Source of the DNA: a virus
Virus record (IMG/VR): IMGVR_UViG_3300042106_000084
Coordinates: 1 to 28,800 of that record
Length of the DNA stretch: 28,800 nucleotides
Strand: one strand, 5' to 3'
This document shows, piece after piece, positions 12,101-18,499 of this stretch. The first letter of the stretch is position 1; each line of letters starts with the position of its first letter. The notes beneath the pieces were generated by a model. That model was given only the letters and a program-made list of their open reading frames with translations, was not told the origin of the DNA and ran no database searches. Position numbers and translations under genes: made by a program.

Positions 12101-13692
12101 GAAAAGAGTTCTTTGATGCGAAGGCTGATCAATTCGATTGGTTCTCCAAAACAAGAAATCCTGCCGAGCGTGAGCGTAACATGCAGTTAGGCGGGTGGTC
12201 TACTGAGCTTCCTATGGTCTGGATGAAGTATTGGAAAGATACTGTGAAACAGGCTGTTGGGCTTAAATATAGTGTTGAAAGTCGCAGAATGATTGACGAT
12301 TTCAGTATGCGAATGGAGAAGAAATTCGGTAAGGAATCTGAAGGTCAAGTAAAGCGAATTGCTGAATTTATGAATGTATATTTGCGTGACTCAATGGGCT
12401 ACATACCTGAGTTCAATAAGCGACCCAAGCTACTGAAATATATGCTTGCCAAAGCATCAGGTAAAAAGCCTGACGATAATCCCGATGCTTATGAAGAATT
12501 CTTTTCCGATTCTACTGTAATTGATTTTTGGAATAAACGCTCTAAGTACAAGTTGCCTGCATGGAAAATGCAACAACTAGCTAACCTTGAAGCCAAGTAC
12601 GAATATCTGACCTTGCTGACACATCCTAAATATCCACTTGGAAATATTCTTGGCGGTACAACCAACATGCTAGTCTATGGTGGAATCAAACGATTCAAGC
12701 AAGCCAATCAACTGTTGGGTCAAAAAGACGGTGAATATAAGGCGATGATGAAATCTCAGGGAGTGTTGCCCGAGTTAATGGCCTATGAGTTCGATGTTGC
12801 TGCTGGCCCTTACAAAGTGGAAATAGGCGGTGCCTATGAAGCCGTGAAAGAAGTGGCATTATCCAACAAAACTAGAGCGCAGAAAAGGGAAGCTTTACTT
12901 GAAATAAATCGCAAGTATAATATTGGCAGGAAAGCTATGGATATTGCAGGGAAATTCGGTACTCCTGCTGAAACATGGCTAAGAGAACGTGCATTTACTG
13001 TTGGGTATATCATGGCAGAAGAAATGGGCTTGTCAGGTGATGCACAGATTAAGTTTTCCAGGGATGTTGTAACTGGTACACAGTATCTTTACCACAATGG
13101 GGTAAGACCTGAATTTGCTAGAACTGGATTCGGTAAAATTGTTACTCGATTTATGATGTACTTCTTTTCCACCATGAGCTTTCAAAAGCAGATTCAACTT
13201 GATGCACAGAAATTGAACCTAACTCCTGAGTCTGAAGAACACAAACGCATGCAAAGATGGACTTCGGTTGCATCGGTCATGATGGCCTTAGCATCGATCT
13301 ACCCATATTCAATATTTGATTCAGCTTTGCCACCTCACCTGGATGCCATGAAGGATGCGAGTGAAATGATGTTCGGTGATGATGATGATAGGAAGCGTGC
13401 TTTCTTCGGTACCTATGGTTTGAACGTAATTACCGCACCAATGCCCTCAAGATTAATTCTAAGGCCATTAGTCACAATCATGAATCAAGACTATCAGCGG
13501 TACTTAAACAGCGAGATATACAGTTGGTTCCCCTTTGGCAGATTTGCTAAGAGTTCCATGCGAATGTTACGCAATCCTATCTATGGATTAGAGACTTTCG
13601 CAGGTGTTCCACAGATTTCCGCAAGTCGGGATGTGAAGCATATTCAGAAGGGAAAAGAAAAAGGGACTGACAGTTATCAATCCCCAGGTTAG
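3175..13692 (+). CDS. Giant polyvalent virion protein: zincin, SLOG and RNA-polymerase-like modules
   Basis: A single uninterrupted 3505-residue frame. The TTG start is chosen because AGGGGT lies just upstream with proper spacing. Visible parts: N-terminal region (1-330) with hydrophobic Gly-rich patches; metalloprotease motif H490-E-F-Y-H494 preceded by a hydrophobic helix; Pro/Lys-rich linker (about 655-700); SLOG/LOG-like Rossmann domain (about 872-1030) with HHSGGAKGADTGW, NWNQVKHADAVFAVG and GGTGYAVEMAIGEGKPVFVF; region about 1450-2080 resembling phage two-barrel RNA polymerases, with DGAIYIS (1479-), K1521 in FIGKGE, K1549 in FDSGAK and D1895-W-D1897-G-D1899 followed by FIHMP, as in the catalytic loop of multisubunit polymerases; a coiled coil (about 2843-2915); a hydrophobic C-terminal area (about 3317-3385), perhaps an LPD-type domain of large polyvalent proteins. 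Giant proteins of this kind are packaged and injected. Zincin and SLOG calls rest on clear motifs; the polymerase call is a strong suspicion, not proof. The remainder is unassigned. Confidence 0.85.
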   Translation: MSENPYVEIADVIEQMKPQLSPHQVGAVRDYEKALYGEDEFFLRETGRLLGQIPTGFAEGMSTVNLQFIEPRTEAEKIARSLGSLLGFVGYIPNPSALALKVAGKTSKKGALKILGKQWNKPNSAGRWAEMQAMSLDDLYKTAIEGVPTNLSKVKSVPMYLTDMITKSSVGKKAGKASLDLLNKSKYINSNKFLAPRIGDFGEGMMHLGLASAISAGGINPFQWKERVDSVLPAFAHGAAFGGAFRGIGQLGSVLNWTTASGSPKTAAKLLQAVAGSMVQGIPSTMRNDSTAEQIYEYLLGSWFGFHEVPYVKRVAGKKEHEIQIEGQKSQGVHTSWHYRNNPEAFKRNFGWDKMPKEAQDIVDLWLKDQYNANSPELYDIMTQANEEIAVRREAGEDVPFIIPNRVGVVKAPDAHGLEFQVPIYHRDALSEGKPIKNGAMFDRQGGRIIIDPEYFERNDPIWRKEGFGPDIDSTFLPTKAERQRFMILHEFYHKFYKSEDLANVVAAFEVKRELGKEAEIPANWILPQRLSPQEKIEFQRYVDKLTMETYTKGEVIPDGTYVNMHLRTEMGQMYGHRGYVVEKAEEANVFRMLIERPAENGKPGEYVLDDHTTLVGQDLITGIWRDRHISELDREASLPTGHDNEGNFNWEGGKPTKTPETPPKAPVKPKATIEPPKPKKAPEKPKPPKAKKVKKLTKKQANQVANVEKEIKLLERIELEQTEKMKNGEKPDDAVGMDFLRRQEQLGDFLARNDEVFSRIVEKQNNDLVEYGKYLQEKYGKEYENSDLSPKDLARLKEFKTFQKRLEMLMAVGQSRLINKGKPTPETKELPEAKINKEGELEITIEGGEKEAQELIKKGKLEVKEIQNDEYVHHSGGAKGADTGWDMAGRKYGVKSKHYREPGAKSVDSPTLKGEGVKPVEMSKAEFKEGTEKATKAAQRLGRPMSAKFAHYQIRNWNQVKHADAVFAVGRILDVGEAGAKGFPNKAKKQTVDGGTGYAVEMAIGEGKPVFVFDQARKKWHTWDGKEFVQIDTPTLTPNFAGVGTRELTKGGMKAIEAVFEKTFGKKTEPEPEVEVDPWDALDENGKIEPSADELNVLDGWENKAPVGEDGRPLTSDVPERSAEYSERIESSYTPHLKEVGVKNGIKDDMNVSKWKSELREKLGNYDDANLVIEEFQHQYSQIDMGGKANKDGWTKGQLEFMKLVEEAHPGLSKQALMEYHNQVEIDTISLKGNGAELGRAYITNAKIHRLFDHKRFVALEPKLIDKIYEGAGLYNEAGLYTIRELLAKNEPAEAYFERMGVDFGHIYDMKHPVGKYARLLIKYEPHMITELRAIEASEKDGRASDRYLNQRDIFEAQIHREIFEAAQGKQYTQWATEGTIPYAMYQANYNEWREQRAEQNKPNSKVAYERFLRDKGIKSRADKMMKYFGQANTNAYYSPNKRKMNYVVINDGTWIKKLAKNSVYQKWLKSDTKSRQDGAIYISKAQLERQNERWNLPDDTVNMKTVINHRSGDDVFIGKGETFYHEGLNEFMEANGLDFVIFDSGAKIRADKTGVNWPIMENMTFADMAKGRKGADGKRNFKYPEIAENMRSDIGEDAVGFIKMDKTKGKGRVTVTPQVLDSFMNHDVANEYIEAYVKDEVKAVEQIQKSITRPKAFVNALIHYGLGAKIKRDAKGKRFVEGNFSESNEAYVRKLMDGANPFSAPLIEQTNNTFRQVLGHIAKPRTASGEWVTLVPESGFAWKKGGKAEEHELKERTFRDYSGERVVVPGEARAPYSFSKKLEKPENITLFDHETGKYVKYADHFPATPVGGNGKMRYGDAWEATRSQFFTRKNAEGKDEQVRKYDLIMNFQTSPKSKPEDMLVMAVDVFLPKTRGNALEANTLDASVAAERDWDGDAGAGFIHMPEGMMREYTKDILGPDGEFRVGITDVGKATNPQVDLLDPQWYREMNDKIRTVNKKIGEVVNRRSGFDAIVKGNMSINWLGNRLTAIKADSEAYSGYMSEFAGEVQVTVDGPKADLLSRPDLLRGNYSMLARGRAFLEFSRKDPIHKILAKVASYFKEQAGRMVNSKNFDGEAKNASLKAVHQAVHEHRVLEAAENNELFTLGGVPIKTDQVYGVVWWKQAVPSLNKVTQAIHNITSELTLSEVTREGTFPEKKYNKNKRVAIQALKKRVKDSEDGRAYGVNEQDMAYWEMYEASLSHGAMQLRWGPASEAKKYDMPTAIRDMLIAEDNPSKKFLLEKHDHNNRTEYSDTIVLPFLNVKGNHSTSPKQRLLKKLIAAYPDPFKLHDPTPINFHVGGTGGGMHTTRRADQIRTSMLASRNNEALYRMIADKHPEIFEGIDYKSSKGWTIPKRILEYWGEKNKAKAKQIAEMWALRSMRDSLPFQRPRDFASVEELKMNENKVQTKFRFFIETNGLEPILFPKGIPENLGEYLDKYRIESQDGGKQFDYTSLDARIQSLWDKGTRDIRTFFMPDPMVSKTGSLHGSFTEAVSINRSLWDQFSKDKAHQSWIRHYDDVVSDQDGMGHRYTEASRKRADLLLRGVEPNELFFPYGGREEALGVIKDMSNGTIPMTPGQRADFQRLFAEYPEMASQFRRVLLGLINKPHLDNHKEIDFVIKKLSALGSGDPRLGVIQRQLMPNRVQRDFLKFDVMWPESEVVGTGMHALKPVSGFGKVFQHQLESHAEIQKEEQKGQILLNSIFYLEKLPEWVSKEYGLENGSMFTKEESTYVEQWKEMFKADVGAVKDLFDIAAHIYPVEYGGKEHFKGMSSEHKAEIMDRYRNAKAQLESLDHDAGRAKRHYVKYIMRQQNKLADFIHNTYWEHSSGKKYSIHWNNQEVKRYHLPKQIKELNKEILRLQKESSKLTGSDAKEIQNIIEARTETMHMLENLAKKLDNLNRMKLVAKGDKFITPDRIAGYLPHIWDSPELMVKAYEESYVRTINATKDPKLKKALTIDMQKKLEDLGRTMVEPPGKEFFDAKADQFDWFSKTRNPAERERNMQLGGWSTELPMVWMKYWKDTVKQAVGLKYSVESRRMIDDFSMRMEKKFGKESEGQVKRIAEFMNVYLRDSMGYIPEFNKRPKLLKYMLAKASGKKPDDNPDAYEEFFSDSTVIDFWNKRSKYKLPAWKMQQLANLEAKYEYLTLLTHPKYPLGNILGGTTNMLVYGGIKRFKQANQLLGQKDGEYKAMMKSQGVLPELMAYEFDVAAGPYKVEIGGAYEAVKEVALSNKTRAQKREALLEINRKYNIGRKAMDIAGKFGTPAETWLRERAFTVGYIMAEEMGLSGDAQIKFSRDVVTGTQYLYHNGVRPEFARTGFGKIVTRFMMYFFSTMSFQKQIQLDAQKLNLTPESEEHKRMQRWTSVASVMMALASIYPYSIFDSALPPHLDAMKDASEMMFGDDDDRKRAFFGTYGLNVITAPMPSRLILRPLVTIMNQDYQRYLNSEIYSWFPFGRFAKSSMRMLRNPIYGLETFAGVPQISASRDVKHIQKGKEKGTDSYQSPG

Positions 13693-13704
13693 TCAGGCTT
13701 TCAG

Positions 13705-13740
13705 AAAAAAGAAGCCCCTCTGAATCGAGGGGTTTCTTAT
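13705..13740. terminator. Bidirectional intrinsic terminator
   Basis: Arms GAAGCCCCTC and GAGGGGTTTC flank a 6-base loop, with an A-run on the left and a T-rich right side, so it can stop transcripts from both sides. It lies between the stop of the giant gene (13692) and the end of the converging minus-strand genes (13780). Confidence 0.85.
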
Positions 13741-13779
13741 GTGTTTTAGGGGTAGTATGTCCACAATCTCTGGACTTAC

Positions 13780-14076
13780 TCACCTTGCTAATGTCATTTC
13801 CCACATATGAGAAATATGGTGAGGAACATCATCAGGTGCATCTAACGAAACCTCGAAATAGTCAGGTCGCCTACCTTCCCACATCAAGCCTCTAGTGGTT
13901 CTACCCACAGCAAAGCTTTCCTCATGTTCAGGCGCACCAGTTTTATTCCACCACACGAATTTCACGTTCCCTGGCAGTTTGTTTTCTGGTTCGTTATTTT
14001 TTCCCCAAATCCTCTCATAGTTTTCACCATAAGATTTTTGGTCAACCTTTTGCTGGGTGTTTGCGATTCTGTTCAT
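13780..14076 (-). CDS. Hypothetical phage protein, last gene of the leftward operon
   Basis: A 98-residue protein at the distal end of the minus-strand gene series. I place the start at the ATG at 14076 because GAAGGG lies 9 bases upstream; an ATG at 14085 is also in frame but overlaps that site. It overlaps the upstream gene by 35 bases. The middle (GNVKFVWWNKTGAPEHEESF) and the C-terminus (PHHISHMWEMTLAR) are Trp- and His-rich. No family recognised. Confidence 0.6.
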   Translation of the reverse strand: MNRIANTQQKVDQKSYGENYERIWGKNNEPENKLPGNVKFVWWNKTGAPEHEESFAVGRTTRGLMWEGRRPDYFEVSLDAPDDVPHHISHMWEMTLAR

Positions 14077-14233
14077 CCTTAGCATCCCTTCTCTTTTGTA
14101 GCTCTTTTACCATTCGTGATGCGGCATGGCAACGGATTCCCCATTCAATAGGCTTGTCGTTGCCTCTTTCATAAACACCATAACCTGAGCCATGTGGCCC
14201 TGATTTTATAGATTCATAATGTTTAGTTTTCAT
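14042..14233 (-). CDS. Small basic hypothetical protein
   Basis: A 63-residue protein starting at ATG 14233, directly after the stop of the previous gene and behind GGAGG with 7 bases spacing. A longer frame to 14329 exists but would overlap that gene by about 95 bases without a better ribosome site. It has Gly-rich HGSGYGVYERG, then a helical basic half (ASRMVKELQKRRDAKDEQNR). Function unknown; the basic helix could bind nucleic acid. Confidence 0.65.
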   Translation of the reverse strand: MKTKHYESIKSGPHGSGYGVYERGNDKPIEWGIRCHAASRMVKELQKRRDAKDEQNRKHPAKG

Positions 14234-14234
14234 C

Positions 14235-14471
14235 TTATTCCTCCGTTCCATCAGTGAATGTACTGTTTTCTTTACAAGCTGAACATCTTCCATAGTGTTC
14301 AATGATAGGTTCACCATCATCGGTTTCATCTACTACCTCACTATGAATTTCACCATAGGCGTTAGCCGTACAGCATAGGGATAACAATTCATCATCATCC
14401 TCTATTATCGGTTCAGGCGGTGGGTCGGGTGGGTCAAAATTAGAACCAAGCTGATAAATTGCTTCACTCAT
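14235..14471 (-). CDS. Acidic small protein with Cys pairs (zinc-ribbon-like)
   Basis: A 78-residue strongly acidic protein (PEPIIEDDDELL). ATG 14471 is preceded by GGAG at 7 bases and overlaps the previous stop as ATGA. Cysteines occur as LCCTAN and CSACKE, spaced like a small zinc ribbon. No catalytic feature seen. Acidic, Cys-containing small proteins in phage early operons are often host-takeover factors, but nothing here proves that. Confidence 0.65.
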   Translation of the reverse strand: MSEAIYQLGSNFDPPDPPPEPIIEDDDELLSLCCTANAYGEIHSEVVDETDDGEPIIEHYGRCSACKENSTFTDGTEE

Positions 14472-14740
14472 TTTAAATCTCCATTCTCATCCAGATAAGG
14501 GTTTCCCGCATTACCGCTTCTATCATGATAGACATCTGGATGCCTTTCGGTAATCGGGTCGAGAGCCATAAGTTGACGTTGAACTTCGGCTTCTTCACCT
14601 TTCAATAATCTCAGATTAGTTAGGTGCTTGTGGATCTTCCTGTGAAGTCGAAAGGCCGCTTTGGGTGAATTGGAATTTATCCTTTCAATCCACCCACCTT
14701 CACCAGTATTAGTGTTGGTTGACATAATGAAATAAATCAT
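14468..14740 (-). CDS. Small basic hypothetical protein
   Basis: A 90-residue protein. ATG 14740 overlaps the upstream stop (ATGA), which favours this start over the in-frame ATG at 14725. The central part is a basic helix (KAAFRLHRKIHKHLTNLRLLKGEEAEVQRQL), and the C-terminus is Asn/Gly/Asp-rich. No domain recognised. It is translationally coupled to both neighbours. Confidence 0.6.
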   Translation of the reverse strand: MIYFIMSTNTNTGEGGWIERINSNSPKAAFRLHRKIHKHLTNLRLLKGEEAEVQRQLMALDPITERHPDVYHDRSGNAGNPYLDENGDLK

Positions 14741-15129
14741 CTAGTCGCTGCCGTATCTGATTCACAGTTTTTACAATAAAAAGTGTCATAGGTATCCTCA
14801 ACCTCAAAATCTTGAATTTCTTCAGACCATGAAATTGTGGCATCCATGACAATGTTGGTTGAATCACATTGGATACATTTATAAGGTAGCATCTTGCTTT
14901 TATTCTTGTGCATGTTGTAAATGCCCCTAAGAGTACGAACAAGGGATGGGAGCATTTCATTTGGAATAAAAAGGACACAGGACTTCGACACCCCACGCGA
15001 ATTAATGGGGGAGAGAATTGCGCTCTCCCCCTCATAATTCGAGGACACGACATCGATTCCAAGTAGTTTACCTACCCGATTCCGACCTATGTACTTGCCT
15101 ATTTTATTCAGGCGAATCCACTTCCTCAC
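14737..15129 (-). CDS. Zinc-ribbon protein, unknown function
   Basis: A 130-residue protein starting at GTG 15129 behind AAGG. It begins with a basic segment (RKWIRLNKIGKYIGRNRVGK), then a beta-rich middle, and ends with two Cys pairs, CIQC and CKNC, about 35 residues apart, the usual pattern of a zinc ribbon. The gene overlaps the upstream one by 26 bases. A nucleic-acid or host-protein binding role is plausible but not shown. Confidence 0.6.
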   Translation of the reverse strand: MRKWIRLNKIGKYIGRNRVGKLLGIDVVSSNYEGESAILSPINSRGVSKSCVLFIPNEMLPSLVRTLRGIYNMHKNKSKMLPYKCIQCDSTNIVMDATISWSEEIQDFEVEDTYDTFYCKNCESDTAATR

Positions 15130-15364
15130 CAGCCTTCAGTTTCTCAGAGTTGATGAGGGCGATCTTGTAAGCTGACGTTTTAGTTAGCTCACCGACTTCC
15201 TCACCTTCCATGAAACATTGTGCCAGTAACCAACTTGCTTCCCCTTGAGTAAAGCCAGTTGGGTCGGAGTCGACTGCTATTCGCATAGCTTCATCGATTC
15301 CTTGTGCGTGTACTTCCTTGTGAACAGGAATAGTGACATTAAATCCGATTCTAAACTTCAGCAA
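15104..15364 (-). CDS. Small hypothetical protein after ParB-like gene
   Basis: About 86 residues from a TTG at 15364 overlapping the end of the ParB-like gene by 14 bases. The frame is open further upstream to 15472, but that extension is a Lys/Pro-rich shadow of the acidic ParB tail. No strong ribosome site is seen, so the start is uncertain. The plausible core is FRIGFNVTIPVHKEVHAQG followed by two helices. Function unknown. Confidence 0.5.
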   Translation of the reverse strand: MLKFRIGFNVTIPVHKEVHAQGIDEAMRIAVDSDPTGFTQGEASWLLAQCFMEGEEVGELTKTSAYKIALINSEKLKAGEEVDSPE

Positions 15365-17171
15365 CTTCGCTTTCGATTGGGTCGGCTTTTTCGCTTTCTG
15401 TTTCTTCGGTGCTTTCGGTGTAATCGGTTTCGATTTCTTCTGCAAAGGTTGTTTCTCCTTCCTCTGAATCATCTTCAGTTTCTACATCGGTTGTTTCAAA
15501 TTTACTCTGATGAACTAGAGCAAAGCCAGGTTCAGTTATGGTACTATAATTATACCATGCTGATAAGAAATCATCACCATGTTGCACATACTGAGATTTC
15601 CATTCATGGTCTTTGGTGAGTAGATCCACCATAGGCATCTTTGGAATTTCAGCGATTGCAGCAACATAGTCACCCTTCTTAGCAGAAGATTCCATTTCTG
15701 CAAATGGTTCCAGGTCACCCTTTGTGAACAATGCTGTAATAGTTTCACGGAGGTGCTTATTAGCAGTCCACTCTTTCAGCAGTTCAAGGTTTATATCAAC
15801 ATCAATGCCATTTTCGACCATGATGTGTTGAAGTTCGACCAGTTCAGAAAAGCGACCTGCTTCAACAATCTTGTTGCGAATAACAGCAATCCGAAGATTG
15901 TGCATCGTTCCCATCATGTCAAAGGATAGCCAGTTTTCCTTTGTGTAAACGTGTTTTCTGTGATTCATGCAAACATCACCAATTGCCTGAGCATTGGTTG
16001 AGAATAGCATGTGAGCAACGGGGCCAGTCAGACCAATATCAGAAGCAATTAAATGCTCCCAAAGGTATTCCTTCATATATCCAACTACGAAAGTACGCCA
16101 TTTAGATTGACTTGAATTGGAAAGCCCTTTTTCTTCCTCAGGCTCGGTCCCAGGTTCGGTACTGGTGTTAGTTTCCTTTTCGGCTTTGGTGGCTTTAGCG
16201 GCTTGACGAAGCAGAATTTCACCTTCACGGCTAATGTCAAACGCGATTGCGTTCTTGATAGCACCCTTTACTCCACGAGCTTTGGTGTGAAATTCTACTG
16301 GGGTAAAGCATTTTACGTCATGATGCCATTTGCTCTGGTCGACTTGTGGAACACCAAGCGATTCAGTCAGTTCAGCGATGAAAGCCGTGTACTTTTCACG
16401 GTAGCAAGCTTCATCATAACATGGGTTGGTAACAGATGGTTCGGTATATTCAGCAAACATGCCTAGTTGATCATCGGTGCGAAATTCGCAACCAACACAT
16501 GACTTGCCTTCACATTCTGTTAGTGTAATGTCGAATGGCGCTCTATCCAAAGTCAACTTCTGACTTCTGAGAGTATATTCAGCATCGCTCCAATGGTAAG
16601 ATTCGATGAAGTCGTATTCTTCAAGCAAGGTTTCCTGTGTTTTCTGTGAATAGGATGCAATGCTTACAGCATCTTCAAGGAAGTCTTTGTAATCATCAGA
16701 TTCGTTTAGGGCTTTCAGTAAGACAGGATGTAGGTTGGCAAGCATACCGAAGTTTCTTACCCAGGCAACAGTTTTGCCAAAGACAACAGCGATTTGTTTC
16801 TGATTCATGCCGTCATTCGTCATTGTCACCACAAGAGAAACCATATCGAGCAGGTTCATGTCTTGACGGTGGATGTTTTCATGTGATTGTACTTTGGTAA
16901 GTTCTTCATTCGTTGCTGTGATAATACTGACAGCTACATCAAAGTCAGCCTTCCCATGAATCTTCTTCAAGGCAGCGAATCGCCTGTTACCTGAAATCAG
17001 TTCATATATCTGACGTTCTGGATCCTCACGAACAGTCAAAGGGTTTAACAAGCCAACAGCTTTTATGGATTTCACCAATTCACTGTCAACCTTTACTTTT
17101 CCAACACGGACATTTCCTAATGGTTCTATCAGATTGATATTAACCATTCCAAGTATTGCTTGAGCTTCCAA
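15351..17171 (-). CDS. ParB-like DNA-binding protein, large
   Basis: A 606-residue protein. I choose TTG 17171 because AAAGGAG lies 8 bases upstream and a promoter lies just before it; a GTG at 17237 would sit inside that promoter. Residues 1-100 are a ParB/sulfiredoxin-type domain with the SGNRRFAAL box (GNRR at 61-64), the nucleotide-binding arginine motif of ParB CTPases. Residues 122-146 (MNQKQIAVVFGKTVAWVRN) are a helix-turn-helix. A cysteine cluster (C220, C225, C228, C251, C256) suggests a zinc site as in many plasmid/phage ParB-like proteins. The remaining 350 residues are helical and unassigned, with a very acidic C-terminus. No ParA is present, so DNA binding, condensation or transcription control is more likely than classical partition. 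Confidence 0.8.
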   Translation of the reverse strand: MEAQAILGMVNINLIEPLGNVRVGKVKVDSELVKSIKAVGLLNPLTVREDPERQIYELISGNRRFAALKKIHGKADFDVAVSIITATNEELTKVQSHENIHRQDMNLLDMVSLVVTMTNDGMNQKQIAVVFGKTVAWVRNFGMLANLHPVLLKALNESDDYKDFLEDAVSIASYSQKTQETLLEEYDFIESYHWSDAEYTLRSQKLTLDRAPFDITLTECEGKSCVGCEFRTDDQLGMFAEYTEPSVTNPCYDEACYREKYTAFIAELTESLGVPQVDQSKWHHDVKCFTPVEFHTKARGVKGAIKNAIAFDISREGEILLRQAAKATKAEKETNTSTEPGTEPEEEKGLSNSSQSKWRTFVVGYMKEYLWEHLIASDIGLTGPVAHMLFSTNAQAIGDVCMNHRKHVYTKENWLSFDMMGTMHNLRIAVIRNKIVEAGRFSELVELQHIMVENGIDVDINLELLKEWTANKHLRETITALFTKGDLEPFAEMESSAKKGDYVAAIAEIPKMPMVDLLTKDHEWKSQYVQHGDDFLSAWYNYSTITEPGFALVHQSKFETTDVETEDDSEEGETTFAEEIETDYTESTEETESEKADPIESEVAEV

Positions 17172-17202
17172 AATAGAGGCTCCTTTCTTCGGTTTTTTAA
17201 TA

Positions 17203-17232
17203 ATTATAGAAGGTGTGGGGTAGGCTTTGCAA
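17203..17232 (-). promoter_or_regulatory. Sigma70-like promoter of the ParB-like gene
   Basis: On the minus strand TTGCAA (17232-17227) is followed by 18 bases and a perfect TATAAT (17208-17203). The predicted start lies about 10 bases before the AAAGGAG of the ParB-like gene. The -35 box falls in the loop of an inverted repeat. Confidence 0.6.
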
Positions 17233-17242
17233 CCCACCCCAC
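17215..17242. promoter_or_regulatory. Imperfect palindrome over the -35 box, possible operator
   Basis: GTGGGGTAGG and CCCACCCCAC form a 9-pair arm with one mismatch around an 8-base centre holding TTGCAA. It lies between the stop of the 138-aa gene and the ParB-like start. As an RNA hairpin it lacks a following T-run, so an operator (perhaps for ParB itself) seems at least as likely as a terminator. Confidence 0.45.
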
Positions 17243-17254
17243 GGTGCGAAACGC

Positions 17255-17671
17255 TTAATCGTCAGATGGTGGAACGTCACGTTCCTCAACTTCTTCCTTT
17301 ACAGCGGTAGGAATTTGAGTGAGCGTACATTCCAAATCAGCCTTTGCGGTACTAAGCTGTTCTCTGGTAAGGTCAAGAGCAGTTGAAGTTTCCTTCAATT
17401 CATCTTTCCGATATTTAAGGGATGCTTCTTTTGATTCGATCTCCTTCTCAATTGCAGTTAGTTTGGCTTCATCACCAAGTACAATTTGAGAATCGTTAAC
17501 AAATTCCACGGTAATACCCGTAGCTTGTTCCTTGTGCGGGAACCAGACTTTATCTTTCCCATAACCCTTTGTGTCCATCTTAAATCCATTTTCAATGAAC
17601 TCCATAATCTTCATGGCGGTTACTGAATCAAATAACATTTCTGAATAGTCAAACTTTATCGCGATTTTCAA
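17255..17671 (-). CDS. Coiled-coil hypothetical protein
   Basis: A 138-residue protein starting at TTG 17671, which overlaps the upstream stop as TTGA and has GGAGG 8 bases before it. The N-terminal half is mixed alpha/beta (IAIKFDYSEMLFD, HKEQATGITVEFV). Residues about 72-115 form a clear coiled coil (EKEIESKEASLKYRKDELKE). The C-terminus is acidic. Function unknown; it is the last gene before the hairpin and the ParB promoter. Confidence 0.7.
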   Translation of the reverse strand: MKIAIKFDYSEMLFDSVTAMKIMEFIENGFKMDTKGYGKDKVWFPHKEQATGITVEFVNDSQIVLGDEAKLTAIEKEIESKEASLKYRKDELKETSTALDLTREQLSTAKADLECTLTQIPTAVKEEVEERDVPPSDD

Positions 17672-17979
17672 GGTGTTTCCTCCTTTAGAGGGTTGTGAAG
17701 ATGAATTATTTCATCCTCATGAATAAACCAAGTCACGTTATCATAATCGATAAGGTGAACTTTACTACACGGCTCGCCTGTGATTATTTCCATAAGGGAA
17801 TCACAAACATCACCAAAGCGTTTTACATCATCATTTTCCATGTAAAAGTTTAGGTCTTTTAAGCTGATGGTCGAGGGGAATAATCCAACTGAGCTATCCC
17901 CATCCCAACTCAACACAGCTTCTTTTAACTGAAATTGTGCATCTGGCTTGAAAGTTCCTTGAGCGAATTGGAATTTCAT
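17668..17979 (-). CDS. Hypothetical protein
   Basis: A 103-residue protein with ATG 17979 overlapping the previous stop (ATGA). It appears to be a compact alpha/beta fold: FQFAQGTFKPDAQF, VLSWDGDSSVGLF, KVHLIDYDNVTWFIHEDEIIHLH. No known family recognised. The chain of 4-base overlaps makes it part of one translationally coupled set with its neighbours. Confidence 0.7.
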   Translation of the reverse strand: MKFQFAQGTFKPDAQFQLKEAVLSWDGDSSVGLFPSTISLKDLNFYMENDDVKRFGDVCDSLMEIITGEPCSKVHLIDYDNVTWFIHEDEIIHLHNPLKEETP

Positions 17980-18269
17980 GATGGTTTGTCAATGAATTCT
18001 TCAGGAAGTGTGTCGAAAAACATCTGTGTCCTGATGTTGGTGACTGCATCCTGATTAAGCGAATCGATGTGCTTTTGTACTCGACGTGTAACTTCTATCT
18101 GAAGTTCAGTCGGCCACTTATCATCCGTGAGAATGTGTTCTGCACGGAATTTGGGGCGGTTTCGGGCATTAGCCAATCTGGACTTTTCAAAGATAAACTC
18201 TGCAACAGCCAGTGTGCCATATACTCCAATACATTGTGTCTTGTTTCCATTTACAACGATGAATCTCAT
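17976..18269 (-). CDS. Hypothetical protein
   Basis: A 97-residue protein starting at ATG 18269. It has a beta-rich start (RFIVVNGNKTQCIGVYGT), a helix (LAVAEFIFEKSRLANAR), a conserved-looking DDKWPTELQIEVTRRVQKHI helix and a short acidic end. No family recognised. It lies 14 bases after the 71-aa gene and overlaps the next by 4 bases. Confidence 0.65.
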   Translation of the reverse strand: MRFIVVNGNKTQCIGVYGTLAVAEFIFEKSRLANARNRPKFRAEHILTDDKWPTELQIEVTRRVQKHIDSLNQDAVTNIRTQMFFDTLPEEFIDKPS

Positions 18270-18283
18270 AAGGGATTCCGATC

Positions 18284-18499
18284 TTAGTTGTGTATTGACT
18301 TATAATCATCAATAGTTAATCCCTGTTTCTTTCTCAGGGCATCTTTTTTACGAACTCTATCAATCCTACGTTTCCGAATAAGAGCTTGTTGAGATTCTTC
18401 GCGAATCCATCTCTGCAATCGCTTAATTTCAAAGTAGCTTAATTTTCGCATAGCAGATTTAATGCGCTTCTCGTTTGTCAGGTCACTACGGCCTATCAT
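18284..18499 (-). CDS. Small very basic protein
   Basis: A 71-residue protein, about one third Arg/Lys (IKRLQRWIREESQQALIRKRRIDRVRKKD), likely all helical. ATG 18499 overlaps the previous stop (ATGA). The charge suggests nucleic-acid binding, but no motif identifies it. Confidence 0.6.
   Translation of the reverse strand: MIGRSDLTNEKRIKSAMRKLSYFEIKRLQRWIREESQQALIRKRRIDRVRKKDALRKKQGLTIDDYKSIHN

Noticed and set aside
3175-13692. N4-type (T7-like) virion RNA polymerase, since N4 gp50 is also about 3500 aa
   Set aside because: I could not find the T7-like motif set; the motifs present fit the two-barrel type instead. Equal length is probably coincidence.
15365-15472. Lys/Pro-rich N-terminal extension of the small gene after the ParB-like gene
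   Set aside because: Composition is what a shifted frame of the acidic ParB tail would give.
15351-17171. Plasmid-type partition system
   Set aside because: No ParA ATPase or array of parS-like repeats is seen.
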